A stretch of 64,000 nucleotides of DNA from Primula veris (lineage: Eukaryota > Streptophyta > Magnoliopsida > Ericales > Primulaceae). The stretch covers positions 28,589,631 to 28,653,630 of the forward strand of contig OY821749.1 of NCBI GenBank assembly GCA_963682055.1, given 5' to 3'. Position numbers and translations under genes: made by a program. The notes under the pieces are model-generated. The model had not been told where the DNA came from and searched no databases. It was given only the letters and a program-made list of their open reading frames with translations. This document shows, piece after piece, positions 10,790 to 23,184 of this stretch (positions within the stretch are counted from its first letter, which is position 1; each line of letters begins with the position of its first letter).

Positions 10790-13700
10790 TTATGCTTTAC
10801 AGTTCAACTTCACATCTTCAAGCTCTTGTTTTAAAGATTCCACCCTTTCAAGCAAGTCCATGTTTTCCTGAAAAGTAAAAGTGCATATACATCACAAATG
10901 AAGCACAAATACAGATGGGAAAGTACAGAAGTTATTAAGGTTCATGCAATTCCCGCTAAAAGGACATAGACTTATATTATTGTTCCGTCCAACTCTGAAG
11001 GAACATAAACCTCCCCTTCACCGCTTACTAAAAATTGAGAGAAATTTTGACATTTTTTTTTGCAAATTTTGATTTCTTGCCATGTATTTTAGTAAGAATC
11101 TTACTTATTTTATTACCATGTATTCAGTTATAGTCTTCATACAGGGAAAAAACAGCGGTCGCATTATGACTGAACTTTAGCTCACAACACAAAGGATGTG
11201 GGACAGTTAACAAACTCTTAACTAGTCCATCAATGGTGTAAAATGTTAAATATAAAGTGCATACACTCTACCCAAAACCAAACCAATCGTTAATATTCAC
11301 CTTTTGTAGCATTTCTAATTTCTTGGTAGTGTCTGCGTTATCTGCGGGATTCTTCTCAAGAGATTCTTTCATCTGCCACAAAAAAGAATAAGAAAAAGAA
11401 TGAACAAAAGACACGAGAGACTCAGAGAGACAGATTTGAAGGAAATATTGTGACAATATAGAATACATTGCAAACAGGAACTGCCCTAGATTAGTAACGA
11501 TGAGCGACAAAAAACACTGCAAACAATATGTATATTTTACACACATTCCCAAGAAAGGACATACATAGGTGTCACGTTTCAGTTACAGGAATAATGTGCG
11601 TGTAAACTACTTTGTAAGCAAGGGCTAAGATGCATTGCGAGCCATTCCAATCCCCAATGAAATTATGAAATATAGACAATAACCATAATACTAGTACAGA
11701 TTCTTATTACCTTAACTAATTTTTGTGAACAGGTATTAGCCCTTTCGAACTCTTGATCGAATTTATATCTCCATTCTGCAGATTCATCCATTGCTTCTCT
11801 GTTAGCCAGATCAAATTGTCTTCTGCAAGTACCGAGAAAAAAATGGTAACTATATAAACTTGAATGTGTAGGTTTTCCATACAATGTTTCCATAATATCA
11901 ATATGTAGCTCTTCCATACAATAACCCAATAGGGTTTACCTATGAACTAATGAGCCCCGTGCTCCCATTATAGAAATTCATCTATACTTGTTTAACATAT
12001 AAGATGATTTTGTTCTATTTTGGTTTTTCTGATTTGAAATATTATAAGGTCCAATGGTTGGCAGCAAGACTGAGAGAGAGAGAGCCATATAACCTGATTA
12101 TTTCACTAATCTAAAATCTAGGTTTTACGTGACTGAATTAGATCTTAGACTATCACACATCAGTATGGTTGTGTCCAATAGTTAACACAAGCTTTATTTG
12201 GGAGCGCTTGTTTTGTTATATTTTTTTCATTGTTTCTGGTCTTTTGTGGAGCACGGTTAAATAGGTATCTTACGGAAGTTAGGGTCTGCCTTCTGCTTTG
12301 AAACCAAGTTGTGGCATTGGGTCAATTCTCAAACGCTTATTTTTATTTTTATTTTTATTTTGTAAACGCTAATTTATTAGGTAACTCTTTAATTAATTTT
12401 CAACAGCTGATGGATTATGGCTACCATACAGCTGGTATTATTTTGTATGTTGATAATTATTTTTCTACAAACGACTTTGTATTTAATCCTTCTATGTCAG
12501 TAGACTGAGTACTATGCAAACCCTGTAATGAGTTGTTAAAATTCACCACTATATAGTTCCAACTATCTTTCTCAAAAGAGTAAACAGTAAAAGGCAAAAA
12601 TAATGTTCCATTTTGGCTGGAATTATGTTCAACCCGATAGAGCAAAATCCATTCTTCATGTAAATACCACTTCCAAAATGTAGAAATTCAAATTACTGCT
12701 GTTCTCAAGGGAGCGAGAATCTGGAAATTTTTATATTCAACAAGGTAATTTGTTGTTTGTCTCGGGTGTTCCAATTATAAAATCTCATCCTCAAAGAAAC
12801 GGCATAACATACCTTAACGAAACTTACCCCCAAAACTAAAACAAAAGCTACAGGTTTCTCACTGGAATGAGAGAAGACATACTTGACAAACATGATATAT
12901 TTTGTTATGGTACATGTTACCGGTAATAATGGGTATGTGCCTATGTGATACCCTATTTGTTCTGGAGGTGGTGTAGGCTTGGCTGAAATGTTATTTTGGG
13001 TTGTGATATATTCAAATTGATAAATGGTACGATGAGTGAGGAACACTAAAGTAGTTTACTTTACTTATTATTTTGAGGGGTGAAATATATCAATTTCCGG
13101 TTGCTTTTTAACTAGCTAAGTTTTAAGAATATTTTATCTCAAAAAACGACATCCTGGGACGCAGATATTACGGTTATTTTAATTCTACACCAAAACACAA
13201 ACACGCCCCAGGACATATTTAAAAACAAAACCAACATTCTAGTAGAGTTTGAACAACATATATATGAACCAGCAGTGTGTTCAAGCACAACCATTGATTT
13301 GGATATGCTTCTGTTACATACCCCTGAAAACAAGGTTGGTATTTGAAAGATCGGCCACTCCTTTTGCATATACACCATTTTACTACCAAGTCAGGTCCAC
13401 AGGGATCTTAAATGCCTATTCAAATTGCTAAAGATTTTTTAGGTCAAATAACCTCAGCGAAACTACATTCACAAAATTTAGGAATCGTAAATGATACTGT
13501 AATAGTGTTGATATATCTGTATATATTTCCTTTCCCAAACTGTTCTTGCTATTTTCCAAAATAGTCACAAAACCTCAATTCTTTACAACCTTGAAAGTGA
13601 TGAGCATAAATTTGCTAAATTTAGGAAGTTTCTTAAAAAGCCAAGCATTAAAGGAAAAAGTATATACTTAGATAAACCTCAAAACCCTCTCTCTTAAGTT

Positions 13701-14531
13701 TTTCTTCTGGACTAAACCAAACAAACTTATCAGAAACATACTTTCTGAACTTAATAAAGATAACTAGTCAAATTGAGTCAGATTAAAGAGCAAACTCCAA
13801 ACATATGTAACTCTAATTTGATGAAATTCCAACGAGGTGCAAGTAAGATTGATTTAAAATTTACCCGAAACAATTTTTTCCTTAATAATTTTAGAATAGG
13901 AACTTGTTTGGCCGCAGTTTTTCCACTTAAATCATTTTGTATATTTACAGGTCACTTATAAGTTAAAATAAGTAAAAAATCACTTATCAACATAAATAAG
14001 TTATAATTCACTATAGTAAAAAATCTAAGGTGGTGCCAAGCATTGCTTCTGTTAAGCAAGTTTTTTTCTCATTGAAAATCAGTTTTTTGACCAAAAAAGA
14101 CGATGACAAACGAGTCTTCAGTGAGACATAAGTCAATAAAGATTCTAGTTTTCAAGGAAGAAACCCAAATAGAGTCTCAACTTATAACCTGATCATCAAA
14201 TACATTGCATTACAAATTTACCATCAAAATAATAATAAAAAATAACCAAAAACAAAACCAGCACTAAATCAACCAAACTAATCAGATACTCATAGTTAAC
14301 TTAAATTCTAAAAATAAATAAAATGAAATAAATAGACAGTGATGACACTGACCTTAAAGAATCAGCATCAACAGAAGAAATCTCAGATTGAAGAACCCAT
14401 AATCTGAAATAAATAAAAATACCCAAAACCATAGCCAATATTAAAATAACTAAAATAGGTCCCCTCATATTAAACCCCCTTCTTTGTCTCCCCCTATTTC
14501 TGTTATAGATATACCCTTTTGTATCTATCAT
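10790..14531 (-). CDS. Small single-pass membrane protein with coiled coil (four exons)
   Basis: Exons on the minus strand are 14531-14353, 11822-11711, 11372-11301 and 10867-10790. Introns are GT-AG and phases agree, giving 146 aa. The start is the first ATG (14531); the frame extends upstream only with a non-ATG codon. Residues 1-24 are basic (RNRGRQRRGFNMRG), residues 25-42 form one hydrophobic helix (PILVILILAMVLGIFIYF), and the rest is charged and helical, ending in a coiled coil (ENMDLLERVESLKQELEDVK). The first exon pair joins at SLRRQFDLANREAMDESAEW, a block I believe is conserved in uncharacterised plant proteins. By the positive-inside rule the N-terminus would be cytosolic. Function is unknown, and no enzyme motif is present. 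Intron 1 is 2.5 kb. Confidence 0.85.
13902..14042. repeat. Possible small hAT-like MITE inside intron
   Basis: ACTTGTTTGGCCGC at the left and GGTGCCAAGCATTG at the right are imperfect inverted ends (TTGTTTGGC against TGCTTGGCA). They bound an AT-rich core with internal palindromic pieces (CACTTATAAGTT, ATAAGTTATAATT). The whole lies in the first intron of the membrane coiled-coil gene. The target duplication is not certain. Confidence 0.3.
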
Positions 14532-17392
14532 GTAAAATTGCAATCTTTTTTCTTATTTAGTTTTTTTTAAAAGAGAGGAAATAAAAGGGTCAGCTGGAAA
14601 ATAAAAGACTTTAGCATAACATCGTCTTCTTCGTCACTTCTTAGCTTTATCATGTTAAATCATACAAATAGTGCTAATTATTTAAATAGATACTCTTTTT
14701 TCGATTTTTTTTGGTTATTTCATTAAGATACTCAAGTTATAGAAAAATTACATAGGAGGACTTGGGAGTAATGTTTATATTCCCTCAATTTATGTCATTT
14801 TTATAAATTTTATTATGCATCAAATTAACTTTCAAGATTTATTAGTAAATTATATGAAAAATAAGTTAATAAACTGAAATAAACTTTTATAGCTTACAAG
14901 ATCACAAATGAACATGCTATTCTTTTATAAGTATTAAACTTAATAATAAACGACTTTATGTCAAAAACCTTGATGAGGCCTGAAACAGATAATTACAAAA
15001 ATACCTTATGATTTTTCAAAATATTAAAACTATCGGCAAATTAACATGTAGTGGTCGCGATCTTTTGTTATACTTAAGTGACCAGTGTTTGATTCATGAG
15101 CCTTTGATTTTGTTAATAGGAACTAAAAATAAAATAAAAATACTAGGAATGTAATGAATGAGGTGAGAGTTCAGAGTTATTCATTTAAAAAAAAAAGTTA
15201 TTCCCAAAATGAAATTAGGAAGTAAAGAAAGGATTCCGACAATAACTCAAAAGTTAAATTGGCTAACTCAATTGATATAATAGCTCATTTGAAGTTTGTA
15301 GAGGTAGGAAATGGGAGTGAAAACGTCGGCTATGGAGTTTGTAATCCCGTAATTGAGAAATGTAAAAATAAGAAATTCCAATCTTCGATCGAGAATACAA
15401 TAGTAAACAAGCCAAACGAGTATATTCATAATGCTAAAAATGCGACAAACTTGGTGCCAATGTCGTCAACGACATATAGGGGGAAATGTTAACAAATATA
15501 AATCGGTGTATAAAACTACTGAAAATGATACATATACTACTCGCGCACTCATAACCATATTAATCACATCATCAATCCTATATGTGAGGGACCAAAACAG
15601 AGTTACACTAACACATGCTTGAGTGTTAAAAATTTTATTATATTTACGTTTCGACCCCTATGAGTGTGTCAAATAATTTAGAAACAGTATACATATCATT
15701 ATCCGTGGGAAGCGCTCACGAGTTGTTTGGAAGATGAATTTTTTTGAATAACCACCGTTACTCCCACGAAGGTTCCAAATGGATTGTTTAGGAAATACTA
15801 CCTAAGTGACTGGTCAAAACATGCAAATTACTTTAGAGGCAAAGGATAATAAAAATAAGCCACCGTAACTGTGAAGATCTTAAAATATTTTTATGTTCTA
15901 GCGCTTAGTCTTGCTACTAGTTTTGTAAATTGTTACTAAACTTAGTTGTTTTAGTATCCATTAAATTGGATTTTCAATTATGGTATTCATTGTAAATATG
16001 AGTTACGTCCTTTTTTTTGTTATATATATTCTTACTTGCTGAAGAAAAAAAAGCCCAAGTAGAACCTACACAAATGACGTTTTCATCAAAAAACACTACT
16101 CGCATTATATGTATATATATATAGAGAGAGAGAGCGCTGCATCGAATTTGGGGCTCTCGGCCCGATCATCTTAGCCCTATCCTGAAAATCAACCCAAAAA
16201 TAAGAGATATGATCCATGCATCTCTTGTGACGGGTGATTGAAGATTGCGAATTATATCTGATCAATTGTAAAGTAAGATATCAGCTTTTTTATGCTAAAT
16301 AAGTGCTCAAATTTTGCTTTGACCCCAAATGTTCTAATTTACTCTCACTAATTCACAAGTTCTCGGACAGTTTTTGTATTTCAAAGACCAATTATGTGGT
16401 GTTTTTTTATTGGTCCTTTTGTGATATGTACATATTAAATTGCAGTCATGTATGGATAATCCACATGAATGTTTTATAGGTTATACAATGACGTGGTAAG
16501 TGGTAACTGAGTCAAATGTTTGGTTAGAATTCCGTATGTGCCTCATTGTCAAACTAAAAACAAAGCACATAAAGAAAAGGAAGTTTTGTTTTTTATAGAA
16601 ATAAGAAAGTGAACAACAATTTAAGGACCCAACTTTGTTAAACATTCATTGAATAGTTACATGAATTTTACTCCACGGGTTGTTATAGCTAGCATGTAGT
16701 TTTCTTACCTACCACCTACAAACAAAATAACCCATAATTTACATCACCCTTTTCCCTTTTTTTACACTTCTCAAAAAAGAAGAGTTTTGACTATATGAAA
16801 CTGTTTAACAATAATATTCTTGTGGTTACAAACGGATCTATGTCGCTCCATCGACTTTGTAATTTTTTAATGAACTCACCGAGCGTTTCATTTTAATCGA
16901 GTTTGTTGTTTGGATAAGTTAAAATAAATTATTTTTTAAAGTTCGGGATAAATAGTTTGTAATTTAGCCATCTTTACTCTTTACCATCGGGTGCATTTCG
17001 GCTACCAACCAATTATTCAATAAAAAAAATTCATGTTAATGAAATTTCAGATTCATAAAATAGATATCATACTTCAATATGGTCTTCTGGATCGACCATG
17101 TTACAAATCCATACCAAAAAACAAAAATAATTAACTAGTTACAAGAAACAAGATGACCACGACCACCAAGAAGGCGTGAGCAATCAAGTGATGCAACCTA
17201 GCTATATCTTGTCAAACCAAAACTTCACATGATCACACATGATAATCTTTCAACTTAGATATTCAAAATAAATTAGTTAATATCTGCATTAATATTACCC
17301 TGGAGACGATCCCATCTCAAAACCAACCCCAATAACCGCATTAATTAGGAAGAACTGGTCATGTTTTTAGTCCCGGCTGTTTTTCGCATTGA
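14532..17392. other. Intergenic region, no gene supported
   Basis: Upstream of the coiled-coil gene on the minus strand and downstream of the S40 gene. AT-rich. The two overlapping short ORFs at 15259-15622 have no recognisable family. A TA repeat followed by a (GA)n run lies at 16105-16134. Confidence 0.5.
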
Positions 17393-17887
17393 TCAGTCTA
17401 GTTCAAAACCGGTTTGTTTCCAAATTGCATTTCTAACCCTACTCAAGTCTCTCCCCTTGAGTGTCCTCCCGACACCTTCATGAACGGACAACGACGCCAT
17501 TCGAGTCCTAGCCAAGTACACATGAGGAGGTATCCTATCATCTTCATCAACATCGTCGTCGTCATCATCGTACAAATCATCTCTCTCTCCTCCCTTATAT
17601 TCCTCTTGAAGGATCTTTGACCAATCAGGGACGTTGACGGGCAATGAAGTGGCGGTCTTTGACCGCCTATCAGCTACGAAGCCAACACTCTTTTGGCTCC
17701 GTCGTGAGGTGTTCTTAAGGGAATTAGTTTTTTTGTATTGTTTGTTTTCAGCGATTACATTTTCATTCGAATCCCATAGCTCGGATTCGTCGAATTCGAA
17801 TTGAGAACCCGAATGGATAGATGAACTATCTATCTCTCCTCCAAGATAGAGGTAGTTAGGGTTATCAAGGTAGCTATTCCTTGCCAT
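17393..17887 (-). CDS. Senescence regulator S40 family protein (DUF584)
   Basis: A single exon of 164 aa from the ATG at 17887, in good plant start context (TCAATGGCA). It carries the family's two signature blocks: SLPVNVPDWSKILQEEY near residue 82, and RIPPHVYLARTRMASLSVHE followed by GVGRTLKGRDLSRVRNAIWK up to the C-terminus. Between them is an acidic run of seven aspartates, and the N-terminal third is rich in Ser and Asn. Length and lack of introns fit the family. S40 proteins are small, mostly nuclear regulators linked to leaf senescence and stress or hormone responses; their biochemical activity is not established. A TATATATATATA stretch on the minus strand at about 17992-18010, roughly 105-120 bp upstream of the ATG, is a plausible TATA box. 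Confidence 0.93.
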   Translation of the reverse strand: MARNSYLDNPNYLYLGGEIDSSSIHSGSQFEFDESELWDSNENVIAENKQYKKTNSLKNTSRRSQKSVGFVADRRSKTATSLPVNVPDWSKILQEEYKGGERDDLYDDDDDDVDEDDRIPPHVYLARTRMASLSVHEGVGRTLKGRDLSRVRNAIWKQTGFELD

Positions 17888-20439
17888 TGAAGGGAGAGAA
17901 AAGGCTATGAGTTACAAGAGAAATATTGGTTTTTTAGTGTTTTGCTTTTTAACTTGCACTAGTTATTATGATCTCTGGTTGTTGGTTGAAGGGGTATATA
18001 TATATATTGGCAGGTGCTATGGATAAGCTTTCGCTCTAAATTTCGTACATCTAAAATTTTAAAGTTATTGCTACATGATCAATAAAAATTAATAACAACA
18101 GCTTTGCAGCAGTGCATGAACTGAGTAGTAGTTAATTAGATTACACTATTACACACGTCATATATAAAAAGAATTATGGCATGTTTTTTTCTTCCTATAT
18201 ACAACTTATCCAAAGTATTAATTACTTATGATGAAGCGATTATATTATAGTAATATAGTCTATTGTGAAATACATATTTACACATTACGTGTGGAAAATT
18301 TAAAATAGAATCAAATATTTACGCAATTAAGGAGTGTCTAAGATTAAACTTTGAAAATTTTCAAAATGCCCTATTTCTTTTTATTAGGTTTTATTGCATT
18401 GCCTTACTCCAGATACTTCTTTTTAATCGGATATGGGGTTTAATTAGTTATGATTTAGTAAAATGAATAACTCCTCATTATTTTGAACAGTCTATCTAGC
18501 TACTTGTATTTCTGCAATCTGCCCTGTAAAAAAGTTAAAAGTTTTAAGCTAAATAATTATCTCTCTTTTTAGTCTCAAATATTTTAACTTGCTAAATCCA
18601 AAAAAGGCCCTAATATCAATTCCAATAGTGTGAACATTAGGACCGGCCAATGTAAAATCTTATCACAAATTTTGTACCCTTCCAAAGCACCAATGAGATT
18701 CCCACAGTTGCCCCCTAATCCTATGTATGTACTTCAATCGATGAACCAAAATTAATAAAAGAATAAAATTTATGCATCTTATACTTTTATGCACCAATGA
18801 TTGATGTGTTCTTATAGAAGGGATTTCTACTATTGTAGGCGAGATTATCATTCACGCTAGTTAATTACACCAATTAAAGAGATAAAGTTTGCCATTAGAG
18901 TATACAAAAATGTTACAGCCCATTCTCTTAATTAAATGTTTCACGTAAGCATTATTATAATATTTGAGTTGGGATTCAACAAATCATGCACGTGCGAAAG
19001 ATTCTCATTAAAATTTATGAGCATCGTATTTTCAAACATTTGTCAATCTTTGGGGCTTCAAAGAGAACTTCCGGTGGATATATATATATATTCCAATATT
19101 TTACATATTTAAAACAAGTTTTAACCATTATTGTAAATGTCAAAATAGGACAAGTCAACTATGTAGTTCATATCTCTAACACTCTACGAGCTTATTCAGA
19201 TCCCATGCTTGTTTTGTTATCCTGTTGAAATGCACGTTTTTTTTACATTTTTTAAACAAGTTTAACCAATATATGGGGCAATGCCCACTCTTATTAAGAT
19301 TCTATCATTTTTAAGCACTTCTCTCCTATGGTATTAGGAGTATCTATGCGAATTGCCAACATTATTATAAATTGTGCTCAATTTTCACTGGGCTGATGTG
19401 CATATTACGTCTGTTCCCTTTTAATTATTTATTACGAAACTACGTGTAATTTTGATCGGTTTATAACTTTTATCAAAATTGTCGAAATGATTTTTTTTTA
19501 AATCTAATCATAAAATTTAACATTTGAACTATACGATCAACTTTTAAAAAATTTCATTCCGCCAATTTTGATATAAATTATTAACCGATCAAAATTACTC
19601 ATAGTTTCGTAATGAATAATTAATTAGGAACCAATAAAGAAATTATGAATAGACTAACAAGAATTGCTGCTTTCTAAAGAAAATGAAAGGAGTTATTGGC
19701 TTATTGCTAATGCAATAAAACTTAAACACGTAAACTCGCATGACTTAATTAATCATATATGTATATTATAGTTAAATACTGTATTCTTTCCGCATTGCAT
19801 GGTAATTTAATTCGCAAATAGCGAACATTACCTCGCACAACTTCCAAATCCAATTTAGTTATAATATTAAACACACACGCTAATTCATTTTGTTTTAAAA
19901 CACTGCTTAAGTACACCATCATGTGCGTCACAGTTGAGATTCAAGTATTTTATATCCATTTAGAAAATTACACGACACTAAAATTGTTTAATCTTATATG
20001 GTACACACATGTATAATATCAAATGTTACAAATTATCCAATAAGAGTTCACAGGGACACGTGGCTAATCTTGAGCGTTTATACAGCCGGGACAAGTTTCT
20101 TCTAATAAGTGATCAATAAGATTTGAGTAATTTTCCGATAAATGGGACCCTTTATTTATCCCCATCGTCTTATCACGACACGTCATGCACGAAGCTTTTT
20201 GTCTTTTTATGAATTTTATCTTTTAATCAAGATAAAGAAATACATAGCGACATGCAAATAATTTAGCTACTACAAAATTTGTTGTTATATGGACAAAAGA
20301 TTAGCAAGGGATAAGCAAGTATTCTAAGTTATATACATCTTATATTATTGTTATATTATACACATTATTAACATAACTATTTAGAATCTTTTTTACATGA
20401 TAATCATACATATTATAACATATCGAGGGTATGTCGAAA
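17888..20439. other. Intergenic region, promoter side of S40 plus one foldback
   Basis: AT-rich with no supported gene. It contains the inverted-repeat element at 19411-19633. Small ORFs here are low-complexity shadows. Confidence 0.5.
19411..19633. mobile_element. MITE-like foldback element
   Basis: The left arm CTGTTCCCTTTTAATTATTT, continuing ATTACGAAACTACG and TAATTTTGATCGG, is repeated in reverse complement at the right end (CCGATCAAAATTA, CGTAATGAATAATT, AATTAGGAACCA). The arms are about 55 nt each with a few mismatches, around an AT-rich centre. There is no coding capacity. Flanks show no certain target duplication. Confidence 0.65.
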
Positions 20440-21522
20440 CACATACCTTAAACTATGCGGAAGGGCGGTGGAACTTAAACCGGACATGATAGTTCAGTTC
20501 GGATGACGGATGTAGATCGCCGGATTAGAGACTTGGATTTCTCCTCCTTCGCCTATTATTACACTGCTTTATGTGTTGTTTTGTGTGTATGTTTTTATCA
20601 CAAATTGCGATGGTATTGTGTCCTTTATACAGGTAGGAGGAGGACCCGAGACTCTTCATATACTTTTGATCTCTACCGTCCATCAAGGTAGGATCAATCT
20701 AAACCGATCATTATGGTAGAAATGTAGAGTTTCTTAACTCACAAATTTATGTTTAAATCATAAATTACATATGATAAAGCCATAACTTTGGTCGGTCGCG
20801 TTAGGCTTTTCAACAATGATATAATAGTAAATCAACCGTGAATAAAGGACACTTCCTGATCTTTATTATTGCTCGGATTATTATCCTTGTTCGGACTATT
20901 ACACTTGCTCGGACTAGTATTTCGGTTTTGACAATTGTGCTCGATATGACTATTTAATCTCTCGTCTTGATCTTTCTCCCCTTTTATTCGGTGCTCGGCT
21001 GTCTTTTCTCGGTTTATTTCTAGAAGTGGTGTGCGTTGGTTAGTTTCTCTCTTTTCTCAACTTCTCTCTATATTTTTTGGATAGATTTTCTGGTCCTTTT
21101 CTAGGAGGGGTAGTTGGCTATTTATAGGCAACTGCGCCTTCTAGGATATTGACAAATGTCTTCATCCTAGGGATTTTTCAGACATGGGTCCCCATTTGAT
21201 TGGGCTTGGGCTTTTAATAGTAACACCTCAATTCCTATAAAAAGTATGAGACGACCCATTTAAGCGTTGGATACCCATTTATAAAGTGGATTGATTACTA
21301 CCCGAATAGAATATTCGGGTCTAATTTTTATGTTCTATCAAGTGCTCACTGACTTCCTCGGCGTGGTTTCCATGTCGGGGGAGTCATGTTCGGGTTGTCG
21401 AGAACGTTACTTCGGTCTTGTCTTTCCCAATGCTTCATCGAGAAACGCAATAGACTCATGACGGTTCCCAGGGGGGCACATTTAATGTTTCCTATCCTAA
21501 TATCTTTCTTCGAGGAAAACTC
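20440..21522. other. Left flank and promoter of the coiled-coil ORF array
   Basis: Base composition becomes richer in CG-containing words from about 20450. Near 20872-20935 the words TTGCTCGGATTATTA, TTGTTCGGACTATTA and TTGCTCGGACTAG form three short direct repeats. A small ORF at 20503-20691 shows no family. A hairpin (GGTATGT and ACATACC) lies at about 20429-20447. No LTR end could be defined. Confidence 0.4.
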
Positions 21523-21530
21523 CTATAAAG
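21523..21530 (+). promoter_or_regulatory. TATA box of coiled-coil ORF 1
   Basis: CTATAAAG lies 61 bp before the ATG at 21584. The same type of box precedes four further ORFs of the array. Confidence 0.6.
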
Positions 21531-21583
21531 GGGTGTGCTCCCTCCATAATTAGGCATTTTAATACTAATTTGCCCGTGACATA

Positions 21584-21904
21584 ATGGCTTCTTCAGGTTC
21601 TACTGGTGAGAGCTCCTTTAATTATATTTCATATTTAGAAATGGAAATCAAGAAATCTCGTACCGCGAATAAGAAACTCGTGGCCAAGGTTTCAGACTAC
21701 AAGAAAAGGTTGTCTGACATGGATTCTGATCATCATGTGACGATGGCCGATCGGGATTGGGCTTACGAGCATATAAAGAAGCTCGAGGCTAATCTAGCTA
21801 AGCAGAAGGCAGCAAAAAGGGCCTATAAGCTTGCCTTCAAGGAGTTGCATGTTCGGTCTAAACCGAGCTCGGATGACGATGAAGAAGGCTCTTCCTCGAA
21901 ATAA
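21584..21904 (+). CDS. Array ORF 1: small coiled-coil protein, unknown function
   Basis: A 106-aa protein from the ATG at 21584, with a TATA box upstream and an AATAAA at 21984-21989 downstream. It begins MASSGSTGESSFNYISYLEM and is then almost wholly charged helix (SYLEMEIKKSRTANKKLVAK, HIKKLEANLAKQKAAKRAYK). It ends in an acidic, Ser-rich tail (SSDDDEEGSSSK). The stretch KRAYKLAFKELHVRSK recurs near the C-terminus of array ORF 2 (KRAYKLAFKEVYARSK), so the two are paralogs. No known domain, signal peptide or membrane segment is present. The codons favour G/C endings more than in the flanking host genes. It may be an accessory protein of a mobile element. That it is a gene rests on the clean ORF, its paralog and its flanking signals. 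Confidence 0.65.
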   Translation: MASSGSTGESSFNYISYLEMEIKKSRTANKKLVAKVSDYKKRLSDMDSDHHVTMADRDWAYEHIKKLEANLAKQKAAKRAYKLAFKELHVRSKPSSDDDEEGSSSK

Positions 21905-21983
21905 TTAGTCTTTTGTAATTTCTGTCGTAATTTCTCTTGAATGGGGAGTCTTCTCCTCAGTTGTAATCGAAGTTTTTGAAATT

Positions 21984-21989
21984 AATAAA
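21984..21989 (+). terminator. Polyadenylation signal after array ORF 1
   Basis: AATAAA, 80 bp after the stop codon. It supports an independent transcript ending here. Confidence 0.5.
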
Positions 21990-22149
21990 ATATTTCCCTT
22001 TCCCTGTTCTTGTCTGTTTATCTTCTTGATGTCTTTTTGGATGACTTTAATTGGATTTGGAACTGTGGTTAATTTGCCGTAAATGCTCTTGGGAAGTTCA
22101 CGAGGTTGTATTTCTTTGAGATGACCTTTGATCTACTTCTTGTTTCTTC

Positions 22150-22158
22150 CTATAAAAG
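22150..22158 (+). promoter_or_regulatory. TATA box of coiled-coil ORF 2
   Basis: CTATAAAAG lies 56 bp before the ATG at 22206. Confidence 0.6.
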
Positions 22159-22205
22159 GACTGTCCCAGTATTCTTTATGTAATTCACTCTTTATTAACG
22201 ACCAA

Positions 22206-22544
22206 ATGGCTTTTCCTCTTGAAAACTATGGTGACAACCTTCCTGAATACGTTGCTCGTCTTGAAGAGGAAGTTCAGAAGGTGCGTTATCTCGAGAAGAA
22301 GGTTGCCAGGTTGTCGGTAGAAGCTCGTCGGGCCGCCGAACTAGACGAGCGATTGGATGCCCTGGAGAAGGAGCATCAGAGGTCTTTGCTCGACAGTATT
22401 CGCGCTCGTGCTCGGATCAAAGAGCTCGAGGCCTCCAGAGATAGGCAACTTGCTTCCAAGAGGGCTTACAAACTGGCCTTTAAGGAAGTGTATGCTCGGT
22501 CGAAGGGGAAACCAAATGACGAAGCGGGCCCTTCCACGAAATGA
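22206..22544 (+). CDS. Array ORF 2: small coiled-coil protein, paralog of ORF 1
   Basis: I start at the ATG at 22206 rather than the earlier in-frame start at 22128, because the TATA box at 22150 lies between them. The 112-aa product begins MAFPLENYGDNLPEYVARLE and continues as a long heptad-type helix (LEEEVQKVRYLEKKVARLSV, ELDERLDALEKEHQRSLL, ARIKELEASRDRQLASKRAY). It ends with KEVYARSKGKPNDEAGPSTK. The C-terminal block KRAYKLAFKE is shared with ORF 1, as is the short polar tail. An AATAAA follows at 22608-22613. No catalytic motif is visible. A homo- or heteromeric coiled-coil partner of ORF 1 is a reasonable inference but untested. Confidence 0.65.
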   Translation: MAFPLENYGDNLPEYVARLEEEVQKVRYLEKKVARLSVEARRAAELDERLDALEKEHQRSLLDSIRARARIKELEASRDRQLASKRAYKLAFKEVYARSKGKPNDEAGPSTK

Positions 22545-23091
22545 TTTTATTGTTTTTTCATTGTATTTCCTTTTATTGCTTCTTCTGTAACGAAGTACCA
22601 ATCAATCAATAAAGACATCTTTCTCTTGTTTATATCTGAATTACTTTTCCAATGCAATTTATTTTGACTGCGCACGCTTATGGCCTCATCAATGCTTTTT
22701 CTTGGGCCTAGCGTTTGACCTTATCCAGTGGACCTTCTTACTCTTTATATCTGGGGACCAATAGGATTTCTTGAGCCCTGTGCATAAAAATCTTATTCAC
22801 CAGAGTTTTCTTGATCTCTGTGCAAAAGATCTTAGATATTTATTTGAACTTAATGCCTTTCCCCAGAAATGACGCGTGTTTCAATGCCATTATTACTTGC
22901 CCTCTTTAAATATTGGTAAGAATCCAAGCGTTTTGTGAACAAGAGTGGCTTTTAATTACTCACGCTTTTTTAGAACCTTTGGGGAATCCAAACGTTCTTT
23001 CTTGAACAGACACATCTTTTAATTGCCATCGCTTCTTAGTACCCATTGGCGAACGGTTGCGACTCTCAATACCAGCCCTCATCTAATTGAT
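22545..23091. other. Spacer between array ORFs 2 and 3
   Basis: Contains the AATAAA of ORF 2 at 22608-22613. Otherwise it looks like promoter sequence, with repeated short words (TCTGTGCAAAAGATCTTA beside CCTGTGCATAAAAATCTTA; AATCCAAGCGTT beside AATCCAAACGTT). No ORF is supported. Confidence 0.5.
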
Positions 23092-23100
23092 CTATAAATA
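23092..23100 (+). promoter_or_regulatory. TATA box of coiled-coil ORF 3
   Basis: CTATAAATA lies 93 bp before the ATG at 23185. Confidence 0.55.
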
Positions 23101-23184
23101 CTTGCTTACAGCATGGTTACATCCACAATTCTCATCATATTATTTTCCCCCCTATATAGACCCTCATCTTATAATTTCCCTAAG

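Noticed and set aside
15259..15622. Two overlapping ORFs of 77 and 63 aa
   Set aside because: No family, no consistent codon bias, no promoter or splice context; plausible by chance in AT-rich sequence.
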